From assembly GCA_045538755.1 (NCBI GenBank), contig JAZQEC010000002.1, positions 62,001 through 126,000 of the forward strand: a stretch of DNA of 64,000 nt, given 5' to 3'. Positions 1 through 9,283 of the stretch are shown in pieces. Below the pieces are notes generated by a model that did not search any database, was not told where the DNA came from, and saw only the letters and a list, made by a program, of their open reading frames with translations. Every line of letters starts with the position of its first letter. Position 1 is the stretch's first letter. The position numbers and the translations under genes were made by a program. This DNA comes from UBA1738 sp045538755 (GTDB lineage Bacteria; Bacillota; Clostridia; UBA1381).

Positions 1-2
1 AC

Positions 3-2174
3 ACCAAAGGTCTTTCATCCGAGGCGGCTATTGAGGAGTTGGCACAAAAAAATATTGTAAGCGGCAGAGGCGACGGAATCTATGCGCCAAATGAAGCCCT
101 TACGAGAGCAGAGATGGTCACGATTATCCTGCGTGCCTATGGAGCAGAGGAAGTTGAAGGGATTGAAAAATTTCAGGATGTACCTCCAACTCACTGGGCA
201 TATAAATATGTAGAAACTGCTTACCAAATGGGAATTGTAAGCGGAATGAGCGAAACAATATTTTCGCCTGATACCAAAGTTACATTTGAACAGGCAGTTA
301 GAATGCTTGTGTCGGCAATGAAAATGGACGAAAAAGCTCAAAAAGCAGGCGGTTGGCCTGATGGCTATATTTCGGTTGCTGAAGATATGGGTGTCCTTTT
401 TGGAATCAGTGAAACAAAAGGTCAGACCATAAACCGAGGCTCTATGGCACAGCTCGTTTATAACTGCCTTATGTCAAAAGCTGAGTCTGACTATATGATA
501 GATTGGACAGGGGTAGAAAATCAGTATAACTGGATTCGTGATGAAAGAATGCGTTGTATTTACGGCGACATAAGCGATATCATGGAGGATGACAGCAAAG
601 TATTGGGACGTCTTGTAGATGCCGGCATAAATTGCGCTTTCTTAAATATGATGGGTGGAGGCTATGACCATACCTCTTACGAGGGACACAGAGGAATGCT
701 TGAAGAAGCTAAAGCACAGAAAGAAAGATACGGCATTAAAATGTTTATGAAAATAAACTGGGGTGACGACGGCTATGTTCGAAATACAGAGTTTGGTCAG
801 TTCCACCCAGGTATATATATGAAGGATTATTATGATTTGCCGTGCACTTTGTCCGATGAATACTGCAACAAGCAACTTATCGAGCGTGCAAAGCTGATCG
901 CATCCTATCCTGAAATTGACGGAATCATTCTTGACTTTGAAATGTATTCAGGCGGAAATTCTGCATATACATCAAAGTGTATGTGTGATGATTGCTGGAA
1001 CAAATATCTTACAGCCAAGGGCCACCGTGGCGAGTGGACTAAGGTGGTAGCAGAAAACCGTAGCGAATACCTTAAAAACAATGGTAAACACAGTGAATAT
1101 ACTGAGTGGTTTGAAGGCGAAGTTACAAAGATGTTTGCCGGAGTGCGCAAGGCTATTCACGGCATAAATCCTGATATAATTATAGGTTACTTCCCGTCGT
1201 ATGAGTGGATACCGGGTATGACAAAGGGTCTTGGAACACCTGAGAAACCTGTGCTTGTGGCATCAGAAAACGAGTACTGGGGCTCCCTTGCAGATACCAA
1301 GTTAAAAATGCAGGCAATAAATAGCAGTGATGAAATCCATGCCATATATTGTCCGGGTCTGTATCCGGGATATGGGGCATTAAGTCCTCAGCGGCTTGAA
1401 GAAAAAATCACACAGGCAGCACCTACAACAGCGGGATACTGGATGTATGATACAACAACCTTGGAAGTAAACGAGGCATACTATGCTGCTGTTGAAAAAG
1501 CAAACAAGCAGCTTGATGAAGAAATCGCAAGCGGAGAATTGACACCGCTTCCTGATTATAATGTACGTTCTTATAAAGCATCAAAAATAAAAGGAAAAAC
1601 TCCTACTGATGCTGAGTGGGAAAAAGCACCGCTCACTGAAGATTTTGTAGATTATCAAAAGGGCGAAGAAGGCAGGGTAATTGTAAAGAGTAACTGCAAG
1701 GTGCTTTATAGTGATGACAATATATTTGTTCGTGTTTATGCATACGACGATATGAATAATGTTGTAATTGGAAGCGAGCAATCGCGTGACTATGACGGCG
1801 GCGAGGTTGACCGCGTGGGTATTTACTGGAAGTTTGACGGTACAAATAATGCTGCCCAGTTCCGCAGTGATCTTGCGGGCTCTTTATGGGACGGATACTC
1901 AACAGGAGTCGGTGTTATAAATAACGCAGTAAACTTTGAAGGCTACAGTACGGAACCTAAGTTGTTTGATGACCATTGGGAAATGACTGTGCGTCTTCCT
2001 GGCACACTTGACGGTGTAAGAAAAATCAAGAAGGGCGATATCCTTCGTATGGAGATTTACCGCTCACATCCTGCGAGTGCGGCTGTCGGAGAAGTATCCA
2101 GCCATTGCTGGTCGCCCACATACGGCGCATATCTCGGCAGTCAGTCGCTTTGGGGCATAGTAACACTTGACTAA
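3..2174 (+). CDS. SLH-anchored TIM-barrel glycan enzyme, 5' partial
   Basis: The reading frame is open from base 3, so the gene starts upstream of the window; the TTG at 39 is internal. Visible domains are three SLH repeats (about residues 1-150) that anchor the protein to secondary cell-wall polymer, a TIM-barrel-like domain (about 165-510) and a C-terminal CBM9/DOMON-like beta domain (about 520-720). The barrel carries IDGIILDFEMY near 915-947 followed by a CMCDDC cluster near 978-996. It aligns by eye with the C-terminal domain of the protein at 18705-21773, including the later (S/N)ENEY motif. The D and E residues are plausible glycosidase catalytic residues, but I cannot place the domain in a named GH family. 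It is 26 bp upstream of another SLH gene, probably in one operon. Confidence 0.8.
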   Translation, partial: TKGLSSEAAIEELAQKNIVSGRGDGIYAPNEALTRAEMVTIILRAYGAEEVEGIEKFQDVPPTHWAYKYVETAYQMGIVSGMSETIFSPDTKVTFEQAVRMLVSAMKMDEKAQKAGGWPDGYISVAEDMGVLFGISETKGQTINRGSMAQLVYNCLMSKAESDYMIDWTGVENQYNWIRDERMRCIYGDISDIMEDDSKVLGRLVDAGINCAFLNMMGGGYDHTSYEGHRGMLEEAKAQKERYGIKMFMKINWGDDGYVRNTEFGQFHPGIYMKDYYDLPCTLSDEYCNKQLIERAKLIASYPEIDGIILDFEMYSGGNSAYTSKCMCDDCWNKYLTAKGHRGEWTKVVAENRSEYLKNNGKHSEYTEWFEGEVTKMFAGVRKAIHGINPDIIIGYFPSYEWIPGMTKGLGTPEKPVLVASENEYWGSLADTKLKMQAINSSDEIHAIYCPGLYPGYGALSPQRLEEKITQAAPTTAGYWMYDTTTLEVNEAYYAAVEKANKQLDEEIASGELTPLPDYNVRSYKASKIKGKTPTDAEWEKAPLTEDFVDYQKGEEGRVIVKSNCKVLYSDDNIFVRVYAYDDMNNVVIGSEQSRDYDGGEVDRVGIYWKFDGTNNAAQFRSDLAGSLWDGYSTGVGVINNAVNFEGYSTEPKLFDDHWEMTVRLPGTLDGVRKIKKGDILRMEIYRSHPASAAVGEVSSHCWSPTYGAYLGSQSLWGIVTLD

Positions 2175-2200
2175 AATATATAAAGGAATAGGTATAATAT

Positions 2201-3091
2201 ATGAAGAAACTTATATTATGTATAATGACTTGCCTACTTGCCTTGACAATTTCGGCATCAGCTAAATATGAAGATCTTGCAGAGCAGGTTGCACAAATCA
2301 AATCGGAAATTAATGCAGCAGAAGATATAAAGCTTCTTATTGGTAAAGCTGTTTTTACAATGTCCGATAATAATGTCTTGCTTCTGCTTGAAGAGAGTGG
2401 CAACATTGAAAATATGAATATGTTAAAAACAAGCGCAGATGCGATGCTTGATGCCGCAGCAGGCAATGATATGAAAGAGGCTCGTACGCAACTGGAAGTC
2501 TTCTGCGGCGAGTTTGAAAAAGCAATTATAGCATTAAATGAAACAGCTGCCGAACCTCGTTTTGTGGATGTCGCATATAATGCGTGGTACTATAATGCGG
2601 TTGAATATACCGTACAAAAGGAAATTTTCTATGGAATGGATGAAAACCATTTCGCACCTGATACTGCAATTACAAGAGGAATGTTCCTTGCACTTATGGG
2701 AAGAATATACCTTGATACAAGTATGCAGACACCAAAGGCGTATACAGATGTAGCAGATGATGCATATTATGCTGCAGCTGTAAATGTTGCAAAAGCAAAC
2801 GGAATTCTTGATTTCATAGAAGGCGACAAGTTCTGCCCTGACCAACCAATAACTCGTGAAGAACTTGTAACAGTACTTAGAGGAAGTATGAAATTAAGCG
2901 GAAAGAATACAGAATTTACAAAAGAATCAGCATTTGTTGATTCGGGTTCAATAACAAACTGGGCAAAAGATGCAGTTTCATGGGCAGCAGAGAAAAAAAT
3001 CGTAAACGGATTTGAAGATGGAACCTTTAGACCACAGGAAACAGCAACACGCGCACAGGTAGCACAGATATTCTACGGTATTGGTGACTAA
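2201..3091 (+). CDS. Small SLH-domain surface protein
   Basis: This is a 296-residue protein with a clear signal peptide (MKKLILCIMTCLLALTISASA). A short helical, charged region (about 22-120) follows, then three SLH repeats (about 123-296), recognisable by FVDV, FAPDTAITRG, FCPDQPITREE and FRPQETATRAQ. It has no catalytic domain, so it probably acts as a surface-layer component, a spacer or a binding partner for the enzymes next to it. The start has little Shine-Dalgarno signal beyond AAAGGAATAGG. The gap to the next gene is only 14 bp, with AAAGGAG before that start, so co-transcription is likely. Confidence 0.85.
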   Translation: MKKLILCIMTCLLALTISASAKYEDLAEQVAQIKSEINAAEDIKLLIGKAVFTMSDNNVLLLLEESGNIENMNMLKTSADAMLDAAAGNDMKEARTQLEVFCGEFEKAIIALNETAAEPRFVDVAYNAWYYNAVEYTVQKEIFYGMDENHFAPDTAITRGMFLALMGRIYLDTSMQTPKAYTDVADDAYYAAAVNVAKANGILDFIEGDKFCPDQPITREELVTVLRGSMKLSGKNTEFTKESAFVDSGSITNWAKDAVSWAAEKKIVNGFEDGTFRPQETATRAQVAQIFYGIGD

Positions 3092-3105
3092 AAAGGAGAA
3101 CGAAT

Positions 3106-5397
3106 ATGGGTAGACTTGTAAAACACAACGGAAGCATGGCAATAAAGCATGGCGACAAAATATATCCGCCGATGATGGCTACTATTGCCAATGTAGATAA
3201 TGGAGAATATAAAATAGATAAAGAATACCTAAAAAGACTCGGCGAAAGCGGAATAAAAATCTTTTTCCTTATCTGCGATACTGAGTGGATTCGTCCTGAT
3301 GCATTTGACAAGCTTGATGAAGAAGCACGTATTCTTTTGGAAGCAGTGCCCGACGCACTCATCATGCTTAGAATTGGTCTTCACCCGTCAAACGAGTGGG
3401 CAATGGAAAACTTAGATGAATGCTTAAAAATGTCGGATGGCTCGCATCCGGGGGCATTCCTTCCGACAGAATCCTACGTTACAGATATGCCGAATGCATA
3501 CACTCTTTATTCTGACAAATGGCGCAAAAAGGCGGGAGAGTATTTAAAGGATACATATAATCGACTTATGGAAAAGCCTTATGCCGACAGAATTACGGGA
3601 GTATTTCTGGCAGCAGGAAGAAGCTCGGAATGGATACAGTTAGGACCTTTGGCTGACCCTGAAACAGGCGTTTACGGCGACTTTAGTGAAGCATTAAGAC
3701 GTGAATATGAACTTTATCTTCGTGAAAAGTACGGAACGGTTGAAAAACTGCGAGAGGCTTGGTGCGATCCTGAGGCAACCTTTGAAAATCCGCACATTCC
3801 TGATATGGCGGAAAGATATTATTCAATGGACGGAAGATATGATTTATGCGGAGTTGATTATGACGCACATCATCGCTACAGCAATCCCGGACACGACGTT
3901 TTACCTGAATTTTTTGAAGATCCGACTCATATCGGTTCATTCTTAAATGTAGATAAATATATGTCTGTTTTCGATTTTTACCGCGCAAGGTCAGTAGGAA
4001 CTGCGCGCTCGCTTGAATATCTCGGCAAAATTATGAAAGAGCTCTCTAGCGATATGTTAGTTGGTGCCTTTTACGGAAACTACGGAGCAACGCATTTTAC
4101 CAAAGGTACGTCAACTGCCTGTGTATATGACCTCTTAAAATCGGGAGCTGTTGATATTTTCTCAGCGCCGGGTGTATATCAAAACAGACAAAGAGGCGGA
4201 TTTGAAGGTCAGCGCTGTATGTACGACTCAATGCGAATTAATGGCACAATGTTCGTTGTTGAAGACGACACGAGAACTCATGCGGAAGTGCCTGAAAAAC
4301 GTCATCTTTACGATATGTTCGATATTGACGATGATATTAACTTGTTAAAGAGAAACTTCGGACGAAATATATGTGACGATTTGCAGGGCTGGTGGTTTGA
4401 CCAACACTTCGGTGGCGGCAGATATAAATTTGAAGAAACCTATGCACTCTTTAAAGAACAGTCAAAAATAGCTGAAGAGGCATACTCACTTGACCGAAAT
4501 AAAAAGCACGAGATTGCATTTATTTACGATGAAGAAAGTGTGAATATGATTGCTCCAAAGAGTATTCATGACACTGTTGAGTATATGCGCAACTACGAAA
4601 TTGCAAGAATCGGTGCAGGCGTTGACATTTACTATCACAACGATATGTCAAATCCTGATATGCCGGATTACAAATTATATGTTTTCTTCAATGACTATTG
4701 CTTGACCGATGAGGAACGTGCAGCAATCAAGAGAAAACTTGCTAAAAACAATGCGACCGCACTATTTATGTACGGAAGCGGTGTAATCAATCCTGATTCT
4801 AAAAAGAAGTTCTCGCCTGAAAATATGTATGACCTTTTGGGAATGCACATTGAAATGGAAAAAGCAGTAAGGACTCCGCTATTCAGAAAATGCAGCGACC
4901 ATAAGGCAGCTTATGATTTGGAAAATGGCAGAAGCTACGGAGACCTTGATAGAAAAATTGTGCTTTGTGCACTCGGAATACCTGATTGGGAAATTGGTAA
5001 CTACGAAAGGGCATATCTTTCACCGTATTTCTATCCTAAGGACGGCGAAGGCGAGGTAATCGCGCGTTTCTGCGAAACCAAAAAGCCTGCACTTACCATT
5101 AAAGAATGCGATGGATATACAGCGGTATTCTGCGGAACAAAGGTTGTGCGTGCAGATGTAATTCGCTCAATCGCACGCTGGGCAGGTTGCCATATCTGGA
5201 TGGATAACGACGATGTATTCTTCCAGAATAACAATTATGTTGTAATCCATGCATCGAGTGCAGGAGAAAAGACGGTTCATCTTCCGAGAAAGTGCAGCCC
5301 GTATGAAGTATATGAAAAGAAGACTTATGCGGAAAACACAGACACTCTAAAGGTTGAGATGTATCTGGGCGAGACAAAAATGTTTATGTTAAAATAG
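3106..5397 (+). CDS. Putative GH-A-like glycoside hydrolase, cytoplasmic
   Basis: A 763-residue protein without a signal peptide. The N-terminal half looks like a beta-galactosidase-type (beta/alpha)8 barrel. GVFLAAGRSSEW puts a candidate acid/base at E175, and FVVEDDTRTH puts a candidate nucleophile at E386, the spacing seen in clan GH-A enzymes such as GH42. The C-terminal part (about 480-763) resembles the trimerisation-type alpha/beta domain plus a beta sandwich that accompany such barrels. The start follows AAGGAG. The gene sits between surface SLH genes and an alpha/beta hydrolase and would act on imported oligosaccharides. The fold and clan are inferred from motifs; the exact family and substrate are not established. 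Confidence 0.7.
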   Translation: MGRLVKHNGSMAIKHGDKIYPPMMATIANVDNGEYKIDKEYLKRLGESGIKIFFLICDTEWIRPDAFDKLDEEARILLEAVPDALIMLRIGLHPSNEWAMENLDECLKMSDGSHPGAFLPTESYVTDMPNAYTLYSDKWRKKAGEYLKDTYNRLMEKPYADRITGVFLAAGRSSEWIQLGPLADPETGVYGDFSEALRREYELYLREKYGTVEKLREAWCDPEATFENPHIPDMAERYYSMDGRYDLCGVDYDAHHRYSNPGHDVLPEFFEDPTHIGSFLNVDKYMSVFDFYRARSVGTARSLEYLGKIMKELSSDMLVGAFYGNYGATHFTKGTSTACVYDLLKSGAVDIFSAPGVYQNRQRGGFEGQRCMYDSMRINGTMFVVEDDTRTHAEVPEKRHLYDMFDIDDDINLLKRNFGRNICDDLQGWWFDQHFGGGRYKFEETYALFKEQSKIAEEAYSLDRNKKHEIAFIYDEESVNMIAPKSIHDTVEYMRNYEIARIGAGVDIYYHNDMSNPDMPDYKLYVFFNDYCLTDEERAAIKRKLAKNNATALFMYGSGVINPDSKKKFSPENMYDLLGMHIEMEKAVRTPLFRKCSDHKAAYDLENGRSYGDLDRKIVLCALGIPDWEIGNYERAYLSPYFYPKDGEGEVIARFCETKKPALTIKECDGYTAVFCGTKVVRADVIRSIARWAGCHIWMDNDDVFFQNNNYVVIHASSAGEKTVHLPRKCSPYEVYEKKTYAENTDTLKVEMYLGETKMFMLK

Positions 5398-5413
5398 CAC
5401 AGGAGATAAGCAT

Positions 5414-6034
5414 ATGAGCAGAGAGATTTTTAAATACAAAAATTTTGAATACATTTTAAGTAAACCGGAGAATTTTTCGGAGGATAAAGAATATCCAATG
5501 ATAATTCTCTTCCATGGCGCTGGAGCGCGCGGCAATGATATATCAAAATTTCTTGACTACCCTCTCTTTACTATTGGTGAAGAGTATATCAAAGATGCCG
5601 TTGTGGTAATGCCACAGTGCTTTGCAGATACATGGTTCGACATATTTGAGCAGCTCAAGGAATTTGTTGTGTATGCGACAGAAAATCTATATGCTGACAA
5701 ATCACGCATCTACATTATGGGTGCAAGTATGGGTGCATATGCCACATGGCAGATGGCAATGAGTATGCCGCAGCTTTTTGCGGCGGCAGTGCCGGTATGC
5801 GGCGGCGGGATGTACTGGAATGCGGAAAGACTTAAAAACCTTCCGATTTACGCAGTTCACGGAAGTGAAGACCCGATTGTGTTTTGCGAGGAAAGCAAAA
5901 AAATGGTTAATGCAGTAAATGGCAGGGGCGGCGACGCAAAACTGAAAGTGCTTGATGGTGTCGGACATAATGCGTGGGACTATGCGTATTGCGATAAAGA
6001 AATTTTTGACTGGATGTTTTCAAAAACTAAATAG
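5414..6034 (+). CDS. Alpha/beta-hydrolase, esterase or peptidase-like
   Basis: A 206-residue cytoplasmic protein of the dienelactone hydrolase / prolyl-oligopeptidase-like superfamily. It has HGAG (oxyanion region, about 34-37), the nucleophile elbow GASMG with S105, a candidate acid D153 in GSEDPIV and H185 in GHNAW. The length is that of a minimal single-domain esterase. AGGAGA precedes the ATG by 8 bases, and the gene follows the GH-A-like hydrolase by 16 bp. In this context it could remove acetyl or other ester groups from imported sugars, but this is inferred from neighbours only. Confidence 0.8.
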   Translation: MSREIFKYKNFEYILSKPENFSEDKEYPMIILFHGAGARGNDISKFLDYPLFTIGEEYIKDAVVVMPQCFADTWFDIFEQLKEFVVYATENLYADKSRIYIMGASMGAYATWQMAMSMPQLFAAAVPVCGGGMYWNAERLKNLPIYAVHGSEDPIVFCEESKKMVNAVNGRGGDAKLKVLDGVGHNAWDYAYCDKEIFDWMFSKTK

Positions 6035-6161
6035 AATTATAAAATAGAATCATAAACAGGATAAACTCTGGAAAGCAGCTCGATTTTGTATACTTTTTCC
6101 AAAAAAATATAAAAAATCTTAAGAAAAGAATACGAAAGCCCAAACATCTAAAGAAAATCTA

Positions 6162-6190
6162 TTGATTATTTGTGTTACAAATTTTATAAT
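6162..6190 (+). promoter_or_regulatory. Sigma-A type promoter
   Basis: TTGATT (6162-6167) and TATAAT (6185-6190) are separated by exactly 17 bases in an AT-rich 214-bp gap. Transcription would start near 6197, about 50 bases before the ATG at 6249. The rest of the gap (6035-6161) shows no gene. This promoter separates the upstream SLH/hydrolase genes from the big secreted protein and transporter genes. Confidence 0.7.
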
Positions 6191-6248
6191 TATATTACAA
6201 TACATGTGCGTTATGCATACATATAAATTAAAATGGAGGTAAAAAAAC

Positions 6249-9128
6249 ATGAAAACCTTATTTTCTTTAAAGAAAAAAATTGGGTCAATTCTCGTAGCAG
6301 CAGCTATGATGCTTGCAGCTGTACCGAGTATTGGCCTGGCAGCAACGGTTGAAACAGATCCGGAGCTTTTAGTAAATGGTGATTTTCAAGACTATCGTGA
6401 GCTTGAAACAGACGAAACCATAGGAGGCAGCACAATACCTGCAGGAGCCTGGCTTCCAAATGACTGGGTTATTGAGCCGGCGAACAATGGTGGCGAAGCA
6501 CGCTGCGATTTACTCGGATCTAATTACAGACAACTGAGACTTATAGGTCAGGGCCTTAAAGCATATCAGGATGTTAAAGGAATTGAACCTTTAGAGCACT
6601 ATGCACTTGACTTTGATTTTCAGTCACAAGATGTGTCTGTAAAGGTATACTTTATGCATTATGATGAAGAAACAGATACATTTATGATGCTTGAAGACTA
6701 TGTTGATAGCTATAATGCACAGACACCAGACGATACATCTGATGACATTGCGGTGATGTCAGTTATGGCCCCTGGTAATACAGGGATGTATGATTACACA
6801 TTTGTTGGTGGCTGGACTAAGGGTACCAGATTTGCAGCATCAGACAAATTAACACAAGTTGGTTACACATCCTTTGCACACGACTCACTTTCGTTTATGA
6901 CTCCTCCGCACACAAATGCAGTTAGAGTTGAGTTTTTTGGTTGGGACGGATACCAAACTTACATTGACAACGTTTCCTTGAAAAAGGGCGCAAACCACAT
7001 TAAGGACGGAAAATTAACTAACTATGACACGAACTCAGCAGGGCTGGGTAAATCACGTTACTGGAGATCTAACAGAATTGAGATGGTAACAGATGAGAAC
7101 GGGACTTATTTAACCTCTGCTTTCCATCTTACAAGCGGTAACATATCTGACAACTGGCAGAACGTAATTTTAAAAACAGGTAAAACTTATCGTTACAGCT
7201 TTAAATATAAATCACTTTTAGAAGGTCAGGAAGACTTTGCCCCTGGTGTTTGGTCTACGTCTCTTGCCGGCTCGGCTCTGTTTCTGCCTTCATTGAAGCC
7301 TGTTGGCACAGATGGCGACTGGACAATTTACGAAGGCTACTACACAGCCGCTAACTCAAATAATGACCCGCTGACTCAGGTGCTTATTACACCTTATTCA
7401 AAGGCATCCACAGGCACGCCAGTTGATATGTGGTTTGACGATTTCTCATTAGTAGAAGCTCCTGCACTTGAAACTGATGCAAACGGAAATGCACAGCTTC
7501 GTTGGGGACAGGATATCGCACAAAGCAAGGCTAAACTTTTAGTAGCTACATATGACAAGGCAACCGGTAAGCTTGTTGATGTTAAAACGGTTGCAGTAGG
7601 CGATGATACACAAGCAGGCCGTTACTATAACTATGTTCAGGAAATGTCAGGCGACTATGTGTGTAAGGCATTTCTCTGGAACAGCGAAGTTGGTATGAAA
7701 CCGATTGTCAGCGCACTCAATCGTGATGTTCTATATAGAAGTCTTCCTGTAAACGAAACATTTGATACAAGTGCAGCTTTATCATTAGAAAAAGGCTGGA
7801 AAGTATTTAATCCTTCAAACGCAGGCGAAATTAAGATTGCTGACCAGACATTGGTATCAACCGAAAGATCAGACGGCAGAAGAGTTGAGCTTGATTTAGA
7901 GACAATTACTTCAGGAACTGTGATTTTTGAATTTGATGCAAGATTATTTACTCAAGAATATGGCGTGAATGCAGGTTTCTACGGAAACACTAATGGATTT
8001 TTTGATGTTTACAATGATAACGGAGAATATATAACATCAATGAAGGCAGCAGACCGCACAACTTTCTATGCAGACGATGATAGCGGAGATGGCGCTTGGG
8101 GCGGCAGTGGCGACGGCAAGAGTGGATATTCTACAAGAATCTTGGCTAATACAATGTATGCAAATGATGTCTTATGTACCTACAAGGTAGTAGTTAACCT
8201 TGATACGAAAACATGGAATGTTTATCAGAAAAATTCATCCTCTGGTCAAGTTTTACAATGGCAAAATGAGGGAAGTGCTGAAGGTGCTACAATTAATAGA
8301 CCTTCAAGTACAGACTTTGCTTTAAACAAAAGCGCATCAAAATACAATATCTCAAAGATTGTATTCGGTTTGGGAAGAGCGCATACTATTGACAACTTAA
8401 AGGTTTACAGACCTGAAGTTGCTCCTATAAGCCAGACATTCGACAGCGCTGAATTGAGCGGCGCTTGGAAGCTTAACTACCCTGCACTTGGTTCTTACAG
8501 AAATGGTAACATGACTGACCCAGGTAAAATCTCTGTTGTTGATGGTTGGTTGGTAGCTGACGGCGGAGTAGTTACAGGTGTAGCTGAAGATGATGTAAAT
8601 ATCTACTTCAGAAATGCTGAATTTGATTTTGAAACAATATCTGAAGGAACTGTTGTTATCGAATATGATTTACGTAACAGAGCATCAGGCTTCTCAGCTG
8701 GTGAGGGCGCTAATGGTCCAACAGGTCTTTTGGACGTATACAATGAAAATAATGAAAAGCTTGTGTTCTTGCAAGCAAATGACAGAGCCCATGTTTATGC
8801 GAATGGTTACGGAATGGGAAACAGTGGCAACGGCTCATTAGTTACAAACCTCATTACTTTGGGTCTTTGCCGTATAAGAATTGAATTAGACCTTGCAACT
8901 TCAACATACAAGGTATTCCAGCAGAACATAACTTCAGACGGCATTGCCTCGGGAGATGAGGTACAGTGGGCTGTAGATGGCGGAACCGGCAATGACGGAA
9001 CTGTTTTTGAACCTACAAACGTATTCGAATTTAAAACTGAAGGTGCTGCTGCTAACGTATCCAAGATAGCTGTTGGTATGCGTTCAGACGATACTGCAAT
9101 CGACAACTTAAAGATTTATACAAAGTAA
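6249..9128 (+). CDS. Large secreted multi-domain carbohydrate-binding protein
   Basis: A 959-residue protein with a signal peptide (cleavage near residue 31, after GLAA). Two CBM4/9-like beta-sandwich regions follow (about 35-245, starting LLVNGDFQDY and ending DNVSL; about 248-405, ending WFDDFSLVEA), then an Ig-like segment (about 410-495). Two related LamG-like domains end the protein (about 500-715 and 720-955). These share signatures such as ETI(T/S)(S/E)GTV(I/V)(F/I)E(F/Y)D and (I/V)DNLK(I/V)Y with proteins at 12354 and 18705. There is no SLH repeat and no obvious catalytic residue set, so it is probably a secreted glycan-binding protein. GGAGG precedes the start, and a 17-bp-spaced promoter lies upstream. 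Confidence 0.75.
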   Translation: MKTLFSLKKKIGSILVAAAMMLAAVPSIGLAATVETDPELLVNGDFQDYRELETDETIGGSTIPAGAWLPNDWVIEPANNGGEARCDLLGSNYRQLRLIGQGLKAYQDVKGIEPLEHYALDFDFQSQDVSVKVYFMHYDEETDTFMMLEDYVDSYNAQTPDDTSDDIAVMSVMAPGNTGMYDYTFVGGWTKGTRFAASDKLTQVGYTSFAHDSLSFMTPPHTNAVRVEFFGWDGYQTYIDNVSLKKGANHIKDGKLTNYDTNSAGLGKSRYWRSNRIEMVTDENGTYLTSAFHLTSGNISDNWQNVILKTGKTYRYSFKYKSLLEGQEDFAPGVWSTSLAGSALFLPSLKPVGTDGDWTIYEGYYTAANSNNDPLTQVLITPYSKASTGTPVDMWFDDFSLVEAPALETDANGNAQLRWGQDIAQSKAKLLVATYDKATGKLVDVKTVAVGDDTQAGRYYNYVQEMSGDYVCKAFLWNSEVGMKPIVSALNRDVLYRSLPVNETFDTSAALSLEKGWKVFNPSNAGEIKIADQTLVSTERSDGRRVELDLETITSGTVIFEFDARLFTQEYGVNAGFYGNTNGFFDVYNDNGEYITSMKAADRTTFYADDDSGDGAWGGSGDGKSGYSTRILANTMYANDVLCTYKVVVNLDTKTWNVYQKNSSSGQVLQWQNEGSAEGATINRPSSTDFALNKSASKYNISKIVFGLGRAHTIDNLKVYRPEVAPISQTFDSAELSGAWKLNYPALGSYRNGNMTDPGKISVVDGWLVADGGVVTGVAEDDVNIYFRNAEFDFETISEGTVVIEYDLRNRASGFSAGEGANGPTGLLDVYNENNEKLVFLQANDRAHVYANGYGMGNSGNGSLVTNLITLGLCRIRIELDLATSTYKVFQQNITSDGIASGDEVQWAVDGGTGNDGTVFEPTNVFEFKTEGAAANVSKIAVGMRSDDTAIDNLKIYTK

Positions 9129-9161
9129 TAGCCTTAAGTATTAGAATAATATGGTTTTTGG

Positions 9162-9183
9162 GCAGACAGCTTCGGCTGTCTGC
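9162..9183 (+). terminator. UUCG-capped intercistronic hairpin
   Basis: GCAGACAGC and GCTGTCTGC pair perfectly around a TTCG tetraloop, 34 bases after the stop of the large secreted protein. No T-run follows on either strand, so it is more likely an mRNA-stabilising or processing hairpin than a true terminator. It lies between the secreted protein and the solute-binding protein gene. Confidence 0.6.
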
Positions 9184-9283
9184 TGAAAATAAAAAAACAA
9201 ATCAGTGGATTATATAAGACTTTCTTAGATAAGCCACAAAAAAAATGCCCAATACTTCGGGCAGAAAGGCAATGGTAATTATT

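Noticed and set aside
2026..2466. Minus-strand reading frames over the SLH and hydrolase genes
   Set aside because: They lie antisense to well-supported genes, have no ribosome binding sites and low-complexity products.
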